The translations under genes and the position numbers were made by a program. The notes under the pieces are model-generated. The model saw only the letters and a list, made by a program, of their open reading frames with translations. It was not told the DNA's origin and searched no databases. From NCBI GenBank assembly GCA_964462595.1, contig CAYWXM010000030.1, positions 1 to 64,000 of the forward strand: DNA of 64,000 bases, given 5' to 3'. Positions 51,577 to 60,057 of the stretch are shown here, piece after piece; the first letter of the stretch is position 1, and every line of letters starts with the position of its first letter. The stretch is from SURF-21 sp964462595 (GTDB taxonomy: Bacteria; Actinomycetota; Geothermincolia; Geothermincolales; RBG-13-55-18).

Positions 51577-52761
51577 ATGTCTTCAGGTCAAGGTCAGAGC
51601 GGCATAAACCTGGAACTCACGCCGGAGCAGAAGATGGTCCGCGATATGGCGGCGGAGTTCGTCGACCGCGAGATAATCCCCAAGATAACTCGGCTGGACC
51701 AGTCGCATACCCTGGACATGGGCATCCTGAAGGGTATGGGGGAGCGGGGAATGCTGGGCGCGCCGGTACCCGAGGAATACGGCGGCCAGGGCCTGGATTT
51801 CGTCTCCACCGCCCTTATCTGCGAGGAGATCGAGAGGGGAGACGGGGGTTTTCGCACCCTGCTCTCCGTGCACCTGGGCCTCAACTCCCTGAGCCTGCTC
51901 ACTTTTGGAAGCGAGGAGCAGAAGAGGAAATACCTGGTTCCTCAGGCGAGGGGGGAGAAGATCGCCTGTTTCGGGCTGACCGAGCCGGGCATGGGATCGG
52001 ACGTGGCCTCCATGGAGTGCAGCGCGCGCCGGGACGGCGGCAGGTATATCCTGAACGGGCAGAAGGAATGGATCTCCTACGCGAACGTGGCCGACCACCT
52101 CATGGTCTTCGCCAAGACGGACAGGGAAGCGGGGCACAGGGGCATCTCGGCTTTCCTCCTCGACCACTCCATGCCGGGCATCGAGACCAGGGACATCGAG
52201 CAAAAGATGGGGGTGTGGGCGGGCTCGACGGGCGAGATATTCCTGTCCGACGTGGAGGTGCCGGAGGAAAACCGCCTGGGTGAGGAAGGCCAGGGATTCA
52301 AGATAGCCATGTATGCCCTGGACATGGGGCGGTTCACGGTGGCGGCAGGCGCCCTGGGGACCATCCATGCCGCCATGGACGCGGCGGTGAAATACGCCAA
52401 CGAGAGGGTGGCCTTCGGGAAGCCTATCGGCCGCTACCAGTTCGTGCAGGATATGATCGCGGAGATGGTGAGGGGATACGAGACCTCGCGCCTGCTGGTG
52501 CTGCAGGCGGCATGGCTCAAGGACAAGGGGGTCAGGAATACACGCGAGACCTCGCTGGCCAAGTGGCACGCCACCGAGTGCTCTTTCCAGGCCGCCCACA
52601 TGGCGGTGCAGATACACGGGGCTTACGGATATTCCGCCGAGTACCCGGTGGAGAGGCTTTTCCGAAACGCTCGCGCCCCGCTGCTCTACGAAGGCACCAC
52701 GGAGATACATAAGCTGGTGCAGGCCGAGCACGCCCTGGGGTACCGCAAGCTTAACGGTTGA
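51577..52761 (+). CDS. Acyl-CoA dehydrogenase
   Basis: The 394-aa flavoenzyme oxidises acyl-CoA to enoyl-CoA. Family features: AFCEEI-like LICEEIERGDGGFRTLLSVH, ACFGLTEPGMGSDVASM, RYILNGQKEWISYANVADH, and the C-terminal LLYEGTTEIHKLVQAEHALG in which the glutamate is the catalytic base. The EGTTEIHK form is seen in glutaryl-CoA and related branches; the acyl specificity cannot be fixed. It opens a four-gene rightward set with a hydratase, a dehydrogenase and a thioesterase. Confidence 0.9.
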   Translation: MSSGQGQSGINLELTPEQKMVRDMAAEFVDREIIPKITRLDQSHTLDMGILKGMGERGMLGAPVPEEYGGQGLDFVSTALICEEIERGDGGFRTLLSVHLGLNSLSLLTFGSEEQKRKYLVPQARGEKIACFGLTEPGMGSDVASMECSARRDGGRYILNGQKEWISYANVADHLMVFAKTDREAGHRGISAFLLDHSMPGIETRDIEQKMGVWAGSTGEIFLSDVEVPEENRLGEEGQGFKIAMYALDMGRFTVAAGALGTIHAAMDAAVKYANERVAFGKPIGRYQFVQDMIAEMVRGYETSRLLVLQAAWLKDKGVRNTRETSLAKWHATECSFQAAHMAVQIHGAYGYSAEYPVERLFRNARAPLLYEGTTEIHKLVQAEHALGYRKLNG

Positions 52762-52857
52762 TGCCGGATGGGATGCAGGGGGCGCGAATCAGCCACCCGA
52801 AGTCGGATGCGGGCGCTGTTTTCAAGAACGTGCGTTCTTCTTGTTTAGGAGGGGATC

Positions 52858-53643
52858 ATGGACTTTGAGGACGTCATCTACGAAGCCGAGGGCGGCTTAG
52901 CCAGGATAACCATCGACCGCCCCGAACGTCAGAATGCTTTTCGCTCCCTTACACTTGACGAGCTTACGGATGCCTTCGAGATGGCGGAGGCGGACCCGGC
53001 CATAGGTGTAGTGATCCTTACCGGGGCCGGCGACAAGGCCTTCTGCGCCGGAGGTGATATCTCGGAGATGGGTGAACTGGACCCAACGGTGGGGAGGAAG
53101 TTCCTGGGCAAATGCCTCAAGCTCTCCAATACCATGAGATCGCTGTCGAAGCCCATTATCGCCGCGGTCAACGGTTACTGCCTGGGGGGCGGGCACGAGA
53201 TCAACGCCATGTGCGACCTGACCATCGCCAGCGACAGCGCTGTCTTCGGGCAGACCGGGCCGTCGGTGGGGAGCGCCCCCATCTGGGGCGGGACCCAGAT
53301 GCTTCCGCGCCTGGTAGGCGAGAAAAAAGCCAGGGAGATGGCCTTCCTGTGCTATCGCTACTCCGCCGCGGAGGCGGAGAAGATGGGGCTGGTGAACAAA
53401 GTCGTCCCGCCGGAAGAGCTGATGGGAGCGGCGGAGGAGTGGGCCCGCCGCATCCTGGAGATGAGCCCGCAGTCGATAAAGCTCACCCGCACCTCCATGA
53501 ACTTCGCATCCGACCTGCTCTACCCGTCCTTCATGCACGGGCGGGAGATGCTGGCCCTGGTATATGGGTCCGAGGAACTAACCGAGGGCATGAAGTCGTT
53601 CGAGGAGAAGAGGAAACCTGACTTTCGCAAGTTCCGTAAGTAA
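52858..53643 (+). CDS. Enoyl-CoA hydratase/isomerase, MenB-like
   Basis: The 261-aa crotonase-fold protein has AFCAGGDISEMGELD and VNGYCLGGGHEINAMCDLTI (oxyanion hole) and, more distinctively, FGQTGPSVGSAPIWGGTQ followed by LVGEKKAREMAFLCYRYSAA, the pattern of naphthoate synthase MenB and ring-opening hydrolases of cyclic acyl-CoA breakdown. It may thus act on cyclic or dicarboxylic acyl-CoAs rather than ordinary fatty acids. AGGAGGGGATC precedes the ATG. Confidence 0.85.
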   Translation: MDFEDVIYEAEGGLARITIDRPERQNAFRSLTLDELTDAFEMAEADPAIGVVILTGAGDKAFCAGGDISEMGELDPTVGRKFLGKCLKLSNTMRSLSKPIIAAVNGYCLGGGHEINAMCDLTIASDSAVFGQTGPSVGSAPIWGGTQMLPRLVGEKKAREMAFLCYRYSAAEAEKMGLVNKVVPPEELMGAAEEWARRILEMSPQSIKLTRTSMNFASDLLYPSFMHGREMLALVYGSEELTEGMKSFEEKRKPDFRKFRK

Positions 53644-53727
53644 CGGCGGGGCATGTTAACGACCCGAGAGCGACCGCAATAGAAAAACTGCAGATACGGC
53701 CATACCATCGCGGGGAGGGAGCTAGTT

Positions 53728-54582
53728 ATGGAGGTCAAAAAAGTACTGGTAGCCGGGGCCGGGGTTATGGGAAGCGGCATCGTACATGCTTTCGCCCGAT
53801 CCGGATACGAGGTCTGCATGTTGGACCGCTCGCAGGAACTGCTCGCAGGCGGGCTGGGCAGGGTGGAGGGCAGCCTGGACAAGGCGATAAGTAAGGGCGT
53901 CATCTCCGCGGACGATAAGCAGGCAGCGCTGGAAAGGATAACCACCGCCACCGACTGGGAATCGGCGGAGGAGGCCGACTTCGTCGTGGAGGCTGTGTTC
54001 GAGGATATGGAGGTCAAGAAGGAGGTCTTCCGCAAGCTCGACGGCATCTGCCGGCCGGAGGTCATACTGGCCTCCAATACCTCGTCCCTGCCCATCACCC
54101 CCATGGCGGCCGCCACCACGAGGCCCGACAGGTTCATCGGGATGCATTTCTTTAACCCGGTCCCGGCCATGAAGCTCGTGGAGATCATCCGCGGCTACCT
54201 CACCAGCGATGAGACCAACAGTATCGTCGTGGAGCTGACCAGGAAACTCGGTAAAACGCCGGTGGAGGTCAACGATTCCCCCGGTTTCGCCATGAGCCGC
54301 ATCTTCATGGTGATGATAAACGAGGCCGTCTATTGCCTCTACGAGGGGATAGGGACGCCGCAGGCTATCGACGAGGTCATGAAACTGGGCGCGGGGCACC
54401 CCATGGGGCCTCTGGAGGTGGCCGACCTGCTGGGCTTGGACATCGTCCTGCACATCATGGACGTCCTGCACGATGAGTTCAAGGACTCCAAGTACCGGGC
54501 CTGCCCGCTGCTGCGTAAGATGGTGGCGGCGGGAGAGCTGGGGCGCAAGACGGGCCGGGGGTTCTACAGCTACGAAGGATAG
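53728..54582 (+). CDS. 3-hydroxyacyl-CoA dehydrogenase (single-domain type)
   Basis: The 284-aa enzyme matches 3-hydroxybutyryl-CoA dehydrogenases: VLVAGAGVMGSGIVHAFARS (NAD fold), NTSSLPITPMAA, GMHFFNPVPAMKLVEIIRG (catalytic histidine region), VNDSPGFAMSRIFMVMINEA and DLLGLDIVLHIMDVLHDEF. It oxidises 3-hydroxyacyl-CoA with NAD+. It follows the MenB-like hydratase by 84 bp. GGGGAGGGAG lies upstream of the ATG. Confidence 0.9.
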   Translation: MEVKKVLVAGAGVMGSGIVHAFARSGYEVCMLDRSQELLAGGLGRVEGSLDKAISKGVISADDKQAALERITTATDWESAEEADFVVEAVFEDMEVKKEVFRKLDGICRPEVILASNTSSLPITPMAAATTRPDRFIGMHFFNPVPAMKLVEIIRGYLTSDETNSIVVELTRKLGKTPVEVNDSPGFAMSRIFMVMINEAVYCLYEGIGTPQAIDEVMKLGAGHPMGPLEVADLLGLDIVLHIMDVLHDEFKDSKYRACPLLRKMVAAGELGRKTGRGFYSYEG

Positions 54583-54607
54583 TCGGGCGGACCGCAAAGG
54601 AGCTACC

Positions 54608-55057
54608 TTGGCCGAGACCATGCTCTGGGGCGCAGCTAACCCAGAGGAGGAAGAGAGATACAAAAGGATCATCGAGGACCGGGTAAAGCACTCGCCTTTC
54701 TACGCGCTGATGGGCATGGAGGTGATAGGGCTGGCTCCGGGTAAGGCCAGGCTCAGGATCGATGCCGGGCCCCATCATTGCGATGAAAAGGGAGACGTGC
54801 ACCCCGGCGTCGTTTTTGCCCTGGCGGACGCGGCCTCGGGCGTGGCCATGGCCACCCTCGTACCTTACGGCTCGAGGAGGGTGGTAACGGTGGAGATGAA
54901 GGCCAATTTCATCGCGCCGTCCGGGGAGGGCGAGATCGTCGGCGCCGGCGAAGTACTCCAGGCGGATGAGGAGATCGCGGTCTCCACGGCCGAGGTCCGC
55001 GATGAGGCCGGCGACCTCCTGGCCACGAGCATGGCCACCTTCATGACCATCCGCTGA
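54608..55057 (+). CDS. PaaI-type hotdog thioesterase
   Basis: The 149-aa hotdog protein contains MGMEVIGLAPGKARLRI and VHPGVVFALADAASGVAM, the PaaI family core in which the aspartate and serine of the last segment line the active site. It would hydrolyse acyl-CoA to free acid, preventing CoA trapping. The start is probably TTG 54608, with AAAGGAG 5 nt upstream; the longer frame overlaps the dehydrogenase and reads as an out-of-frame shadow. No thiolase follows. Confidence 0.78.
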   Translation: MAETMLWGAANPEEEERYKRIIEDRVKHSPFYALMGMEVIGLAPGKARLRIDAGPHHCDEKGDVHPGVVFALADAASGVAMATLVPYGSRRVVTVEMKANFIAPSGEGEIVGAGEVLQADEEIAVSTAEVRDEAGDLLATSMATFMTIR

Positions 55058-55065
55058 ACCCGGGC

Positions 55066-55185
55066 CTATTCCAGGTCCAGCAGTTCCAGGTCGCGGCGAT
55101 ACAGCCGCATCTCCGGGCAGGCAATGGCCTCGGTCGAGAAGCCGAAGCTCTCGTAGATGGGGCGCCTCATGTCCGTGGCATAGAG
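55066..55185 (-). pseudogene. C-terminal fragment of a GNAT acetyltransferase
   Basis: The minus strand reads LYATDMRRPIYESFGFSTEA, then EMRLYRRDLELLDLE and stop (55066-55068). This is the GNAT C-terminal part (ATDxGRPIYExxGF). The rest is missing; sequence to 55350 shows nothing else coding. Confidence 0.55.
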
Positions 55186-55350
55186 AGATCACGTTGCGGG
55201 TCACTCGTGGCTCTTTGTCCTGCGCCAGGCGGACGTGATGCGAGAGAACGATAGTGAGCGAGCAAAGACGGCTTGGCCTGGCACGCATACTTCGGGAAGA
55301 TGGAGACGGGCTAGACCCCTTTCCCATCCCGGCTCTCAACGGCCCACCGC

Positions 55351-55962
55351 CTATTCCCGCGTCGCGCTCCTCTCCCGGCGGGCTCTCGCCTTGAGGTACT
55401 GCTCACGCCAGATGAATGCCCGATAGACCTGGGCGGCCGCCGCCGCGGCTGCGTAGAGCACGAAGAGCCAGAATATCACGGCGTACCGGTCCAGATCGTA
55501 ACCGATGAGCACCGCATGCACGAACAGGGCTAGGAAGAGGAGGTAGTTGAGGCGGTGGATCAGCCGCCATGCCCGGCCGAAGGCCTTGCGGTAGAGAGCG
55601 GTGAAGACCACCACCGCGAGCAAGGCGAGCACTCCCAGGCCTATGGCCACCGCCAAGCCCTGGTAACCCATTATCCCGTAGGCGAGAGCCAGCCCGGCGT
55701 GGGTCAAGGCGAGCACCAGCCCGGTCACCCCGCAGGTCACGTGGACCCTCTGGACGTTCTTGCCGCCGTATATCCGTCCAAGTCGAGGGCGGAGAGCGCC
55801 GGTCACGATGTTCAGGAAGAGAAAGGTGAAGGCCAGCATCGCCGCTATACGCAGGGCTAACCATTCCGGAGAGAAGCCTCTCACCCCCGTCAGCAGGACG
55901 AAAAGCAGGGGCAAAGCGAGTGCCGCGGCTGCGAGAAGACCCAGTCCGGCCCCGGCCGCCAC
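55351..55962 (-). CDS. Ferric reductase-like heme membrane protein
   Basis: The 203-aa protein has about six membrane helices. Histidines in VQRVHVTCG, LALTHAGLAL, AWRLIHRLNYL and ALFVHAVLIGY are spaced as in the ferric reductase/YedZ family, which binds two b-type hemes. The end is basic and cytoplasmic. The open frame starts at a GTG (55962) and the exact 5' end is uncertain. It lies 55 bp downstream of a cytochrome b5-like lipoprotein on the same strand, suggesting electron passage between membrane and surface. Confidence 0.78.
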   Translation of the reverse strand: MAAGAGLGLLAAAALALPLLFVLLTGVRGFSPEWLALRIAAMLAFTFLFLNIVTGALRPRLGRIYGGKNVQRVHVTCGVTGLVLALTHAGLALAYGIMGYQGLAVAIGLGVLALLAVVVFTALYRKAFGRAWRLIHRLNYLLFLALFVHAVLIGYDLDRYAVIFWLFVLYAAAAAAAQVYRAFIWREQYLKARARRERSATRE

Positions 55963-56017
55963 CCTGAAGCCCCTGCTGTTCGGGTCTCTTGTTGCCCGCC
56001 CCTGGCGTTTGGAGGCG

Positions 56018-56362
56018 CTAATCCTCGAGCCTTCCCACTACCGGTATATCGTGGTCCGTGAAGATGGCCTGGCCGTGCGGCGATTGCCCGATCTGCTCGG
56101 TCAGGTCCTGGCCGGCCATAGCTTCAAGTTCGCAGGGCCGGTGATCTCCTTCCGGCCATAGCGGGCTGCCGGTGATATCGTAAACCACTCCGTCAACCGC
56201 AACGTAAGCCGACCTGCCGTCCATGCCGTCGAACTCGGCCAGTTCCTCCAGCGTGAAGACCTTTTCTCCATCCTCCGGAGCCTCCCCGCCCTCCTCACCG
56301 CAACCGGCGATGAGCCCGAAGAGCAGCGAGGCCGCGGCCAGCAACATGAGGATCTTTCTCAT
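56018..56362 (-). CDS. Cytochrome b5-like heme/steroid-binding lipoprotein
   Basis: The 114-aa product has a lipoprotein signal peptide (LLAAASLLFGLIAGC, lipobox LIAGC) and one cytochrome b5-like domain of the membrane-associated progesterone-receptor type: FTLEELAEFDG, AYVAVDGVVYDITG, GQDLTEQIGQSPHG. The usual second heme histidine is replaced, so it may bind heme by a tyrosine or bind a lipid. It lies just upstream of the ferric reductase-like gene. GGGGGTG precedes the ATG. Confidence 0.8.
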   Translation of the reverse strand: MRKILMLLAAASLLFGLIAGCGEEGGEAPEDGEKVFTLEELAEFDGMDGRSAYVAVDGVVYDITGSPLWPEGDHRPCELEAMAGQDLTEQIGQSPHGQAIFTDHDIPVVGRLED

Positions 56363-56519
56363 CTTTCACCCCCTTAAATCGGTATTATCACATAACACTC
56401 CAGATATCATGGTTTTACCCCCAACGAAAAGATTGAAACATCAACGAACCCGGTTTCCGCTTTTTCCCATGATGCTCCCACCCGATATGGTATGTAAAAC
56501 GCCCTCCTGGGCATGTGTT

Positions 56520-56760
56520 CGGCGAGACCCCACGACTTTTCCTACGACGATTGGCACCGCGTCATCGACATCAACCTTTTAGGAGTGGTTCACGGGGTGC
56601 CGATGCCATTGTGCGCGGCATTGAACGCAACAAAGCGATCATCACCGCAGCGGCGGAGGCCAAGCTCTTGTGGTATATACAGCGGTTCAGCCCCGGCTTG
56701 GTGAGGGCGCTCTTCAGCCGGGGATTCTCCGGAGCGATGCGAAAAGCAAAGACCTGCTGA
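56520..56760 (+). pseudogene. Short-chain dehydrogenase remnant with internal deletion
   Basis: One frame reads DFSYDDWHRVIDINLLGVVHG (the NNAG-following helix region of SDRs). About 56595 the frame shifts and continues as GADAIVRGIERNKAIITAA, KLLWYIQRFSPGLVRAL, an SDR C-terminus ending at TGA 56760. About 140 residues containing the catalytic Ser-Tyr-Lys are missing. The gap 56363-56519 holds nothing recognisable. Confidence 0.6.
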
Positions 56761-56762
56761 CC

Positions 56763-57911
56763 TTATTCCACCGTGACGCTCTCGGGAAGCTTCCTGGTCA
56801 GGATGTCCGCCGCTTCCTCCACCATCTCCTCGAGGACCTGCGCGGCAGGCTTGATCTCCCTGATGATGCCGGATATCTGTCCCGCGAAGCCGCCGATGTA
56901 TTCGTCCTTGTCGGCCTTTATAAACGGGCTCAGCAGGGACGAGGCTATCAGCATCTGCAGGGGGAACGGCAAGGGCTGCAGGCCGGATTCCTCCCAGGAC
57001 ACCATGAACTGGCTGTAGATGGAACGCAGAGTCTTTCCCGTGAACATGGTGCTCACCTTGGTGTCCTCGTCGGTGGCCTGGAGGATGTGCTGCTTGATGG
57101 ATTCCGGGGCTCCTCCCTCGTTGGTAGCGAGGAAGCGCGTCCCCACCCATACGCCGGCACAACCCATGGCCAGCGCCGCTGCCAGGCCGCGGCCGTCGCC
57201 GATGCCGCCGGCCGCCAGCACGGGCACGGGGTAGGCGGCGTCTATGCAGCCGGGCACCAATGCCATGGTGCCTATCCTGCCCGTGTGCCCTCCCGCCTCG
57301 TGGCCCTGTGCCACCAGGAGGTCGATGCCGGAATCCGCCATGCGCTTGGCGTTCTTGATGTTGCCGGTGATGCCCAGCACCTTCATACCGATCGCGTGGG
57401 CGTCCTCCACCATGAAGCCGGGGTTGCCGAGCCCGGCGCAGAAAAGTGGCACCTTCTCCTCCAGGCATACCCTCACCGCCTCGTGGGGCATGGTGGGGGT
57501 CATCCTCATGTCCACCATGATCTCTACGTGCGGCAGGTCCAGGTCCGCCTTCATCTTGGCGATGAAATCCTGGTGGGACTGGGGCAGGCTCTTTATAAGC
57601 TCGTCCAGGGAGACCTTCCCGGACCCGCCGGCGTCGGGCAGCTCCGTGAGGTTCTTGGGCAGCAGCAGGTCCACACCGTAGGGTTTGTCCGTGCGGGACT
57701 TGATCTCGCGTATGGCGTCGCGCATCTCCTCGATGGAATAGCCGCTAGCCCCCAACACCCCCATGCCGCCGGCCTCCGATACGGCAACGACCAGGTCCAC
57801 CGGCGCTCCGGTTTCCTCCCCCAGCAGGTTCGGCCCCATGCCCGCGCTGAGAATGGGATATTCGATGCCCAGCATGTCGCACATCTTCGTTCTAAGCACT
57901 CGCTTGCCCAT
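56763..57911 (-). CDS. Nitronate monooxygenase-family flavin oxidoreductase
   Basis: The 382-aa protein matches the 2-nitropropane dioxygenase/nitronate monooxygenase barrel: CDMLGIEYPILSAGMGPNL, VSEAGGMGVLGASGYS, LLVAQGHEAGGHTGRIGTM (FMN-binding), PVLAAGGIGDGRGLAAALAMG and CAGVWVGTRFLATNE. It binds FMN. Family members also act as enoyl reductases (FabK), so the exact reaction is open. The start at ATG 57911 follows AAGGGGC; the longer frame to 57959 lacks family residues. Confidence 0.85.
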   Translation of the reverse strand: MGKRVLRTKMCDMLGIEYPILSAGMGPNLLGEETGAPVDLVVAVSEAGGMGVLGASGYSIEEMRDAIREIKSRTDKPYGVDLLLPKNLTELPDAGGSGKVSLDELIKSLPQSHQDFIAKMKADLDLPHVEIMVDMRMTPTMPHEAVRVCLEEKVPLFCAGLGNPGFMVEDAHAIGMKVLGITGNIKNAKRMADSGIDLLVAQGHEAGGHTGRIGTMALVPGCIDAAYPVPVLAAGGIGDGRGLAAALAMGCAGVWVGTRFLATNEGGAPESIKQHILQATDEDTKVSTMFTGKTLRSIYSQFMVSWEESGLQPLPFPLQMLIASSLLSPFIKADKDEYIGGFAGQISGIIREIKPAAQVLEEMVEEAADILTRKLPESVTVE

Positions 57912-58174
57912 GACTGCCCCTTTCGTCCGAGAACAACAGGCCATCCCGCGGAGAAACATCAGGCGTGAGTCCCTCCCCGCCGATCCGATTCCTAATCATT
58001 ATAAACTCGAAACATACCAACCTGAAGTAAAAGATCCGGGCGGCGATATGCGGGGGACGGGCACTCTTATCCGGGCCGACCTGGGTGTGGTAGGTTATTA
58101 GCATAATCGGTTCGGCGAGTGCATTATGTTTTTGGCCAGGCATTGTTTTTCTCTGCTCGAAAAAAGGGGGTAGC

Positions 58175-59026
58175 ATGTATTCACTTGATGCGAAGAGGGC
58201 GGTCATAACCGGGGCGGGCTCGGGACTCGGCCGCTCGCTGGCGACCGCGCTGGCCGGCGAAGGGTGGAGGATCGGCTTGGTGGACATAAATGACACCGGA
58301 GCCGCCGAGACGCTGCAGATGGTGGAAAGGTCCGGTGGCTCGGGGGAGGTCTTTCACGCAGACGTAACCGCGCCGGAGGATGTCGCGGCCATGGCCGAGC
58401 ATTTCTTCTCTGATTGGGGCGGGGTGGACCTGCTCATCAACAACGCGGGCGTGGTCGTCGCGGGCATAGTTGGAGATGTCCCCCTGGAGGACTGGAGATG
58501 GGTGTTCGACGCCAACTTCTGGGGCATGCTTTACGGCTGCCATGAGTTTATCCCCCGCATGAGGGCCCAGGGAGGAGGATACATAGTGAACACGGCATCC
58601 TCCGCCGGATTGCTCTCACCCTCGGAGACGGCCCCTTACAACACCACCAAGGCGGCGGTGGTCTCACTCTCGGAGACGCTGAGGATGGAGGTGGCGCCGC
58701 ACAACATAGGCGTCACGGTGGCTTGCCCCATGTACTTCAACAGCAACCTCCTGGAGAAGGCGAGATATTCGGACAGGTGGCAGTCGGAGTTCTTTCAGAG
58801 CTCGTTTAGAAATGCCAGGATGGGTTCCGACGAGGTGGCGCGGAGGATAATCGCGGCGGTGAAGAAGGACAAGCTCTACGCGATCCCCCAGTTGCCGGGC
58901 AAGATCTTGTGGCTGAACAAGCGTCTGACCCCCGGCAAATATTACGATCTGTTGAGGTTCCTGAACCGGCACGGCACTTTGAGGCCGCTCATGGATACGC
59001 TCGTGCGCCTGGGGTTGCTGCAATGA
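58175..59026 (+). CDS. Short-chain dehydrogenase/reductase (tandem copy 1)
   Basis: The 283-aa SDR has VITGAGSGLGRSLATALAGE (cofactor fold), INNAGVVVAGIVGDVPLEDW, IVNTASSAGLLS (serine) and the YNTTK catalytic Tyr-Lys. The C-terminal region IPQLPGKILWLNKRL is shared with the next gene. An acidic residue after the second strand (DIND) predicts NAD rather than NADP. AAAAAGGGGG precedes the ATG. Its substrate is unknown. Confidence 0.88.
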   Translation: MYSLDAKRAVITGAGSGLGRSLATALAGEGWRIGLVDINDTGAAETLQMVERSGGSGEVFHADVTAPEDVAAMAEHFFSDWGGVDLLINNAGVVVAGIVGDVPLEDWRWVFDANFWGMLYGCHEFIPRMRAQGGGYIVNTASSAGLLSPSETAPYNTTKAAVVSLSETLRMEVAPHNIGVTVACPMYFNSNLLEKARYSDRWQSEFFQSSFRNARMGSDEVARRIIAAVKKDKLYAIPQLPGKILWLNKRLTPGKYYDLLRFLNRHGTLRPLMDTLVRLGLLQ

Positions 59027-59123
59027 CCTGGATCGTGGAGCACGGAAAAAACGGCACGCCCATGTATTCGAACGGGTGGTTTGGCAAGGCACGGTCATGG
59101 GGATGGATGGAGAGGGGCACGGC

Positions 59124-59975
59124 ATGAAAAAACTGGACGGCAAGAGTGCGGTGATCACGGGCGCGGCGTCCGGGCTGGGGAGGTCCCTGGCCCTTGCCCT
59201 GGCGCGAAAGGGGTGCCGCATCGGCGTGGTGGATATCGACACGGGGGGAGCCGAAGAGACCCTGGAGATGGTGAAAGGGGCTGGAGGCAGCGGAGAGATA
59301 TATTTCCTCGACGTCAGCGTGCCCAAAGATTGGGAGGTCATGGCGGAGCATTTTTTCTGTAACTGGGGAGGCGTGGACCTTCTGGTCAACAACGCCGGGG
59401 TGGTGTCGGCCGGCATCGTGGGCGATATACCTCTCGAGGACTGGGAGTGGATCTTCAGCGTCAACTTCTGGGGCATGCTCTACGGGTGCCATACCTTCAT
59501 ACCGCGCATGAAGGAGCAGGGTGGGGGGCATATAATGAACGTCGCCTCCTCTGCCGGTATCCTTTCCATGATGGAGATGGCTCCCTATAACACCACCAAG
59601 GCCGCGGTGGTGTCCCTTACGGAGACCCTGAAAATGGAACTCGCGCCGGACGGTATCGGGGTGACGGTGCTGTGCCCCATGTTCTTCAATACCCACCTCC
59701 TGGACGGCATGAGATACACGGACAAGTTCGAAACCGATTTCGCCCACACTACCTTCGAATACGCCAGGATGACCTCCGAGAAGGTGGCGGAGGCGTCCCT
59801 GCAGGCGATAGAAAAGGGCAGGCTGTACTGCATCCCGCAGGCATCCGGCAGGGTATACTGGGCGATAAAGCGTCTAAACCCCGATACCTTCCACGGGTCC
59901 CTGGCATTCCTCAACCGCCGAAGCTGGGGAAAATCCCTCTTCATATGGATGGCGCGCAAGGGCATGCTGCAGTAA
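59124..59975 (+). CDS. Short-chain dehydrogenase/reductase (tandem copy 2)
   Basis: The 283-aa SDR is a close paralogue of the preceding gene: VITGAASGLGRSLALALARK, VNNAGVVSAGIVGDIPLEDW, IMNVASSAGILS and PYNTTKAAVVSLTETL. DIDT after the second strand again predicts NAD. Start ATG 59124 follows GAGAGGGG; an upstream in-frame start at 59076 adds residues with no family match. The pair follow one another at 97 bp and probably arose by tandem duplication. Confidence 0.88.
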   Translation: MKKLDGKSAVITGAASGLGRSLALALARKGCRIGVVDIDTGGAEETLEMVKGAGGSGEIYFLDVSVPKDWEVMAEHFFCNWGGVDLLVNNAGVVSAGIVGDIPLEDWEWIFSVNFWGMLYGCHTFIPRMKEQGGGHIMNVASSAGILSMMEMAPYNTTKAAVVSLTETLKMELAPDGIGVTVLCPMFFNTHLLDGMRYTDKFETDFAHTTFEYARMTSEKVAEASLQAIEKGRLYCIPQASGRVYWAIKRLNPDTFHGSLAFLNRRSWGKSLFIWMARKGMLQ

Positions 59976-60057
59976 AAGACAGGCTACCTGGCCCCGTTTC
60001 GGGCATGGGGGCCGCCCGGTTTCAGGTGGCGCGATCGTGCGTCAACGGAGGTGGACG

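Noticed and set aside
51583..52731. A 382-aa minus-strand frame over the acyl-CoA dehydrogenase.
   Set aside because: Antisense shadow of a gene with clear family motifs.
56670..57968. A 432-aa plus-strand frame over the nitronate monooxygenase gene.
   Set aside because: Shadow of a well-supported minus-strand gene.
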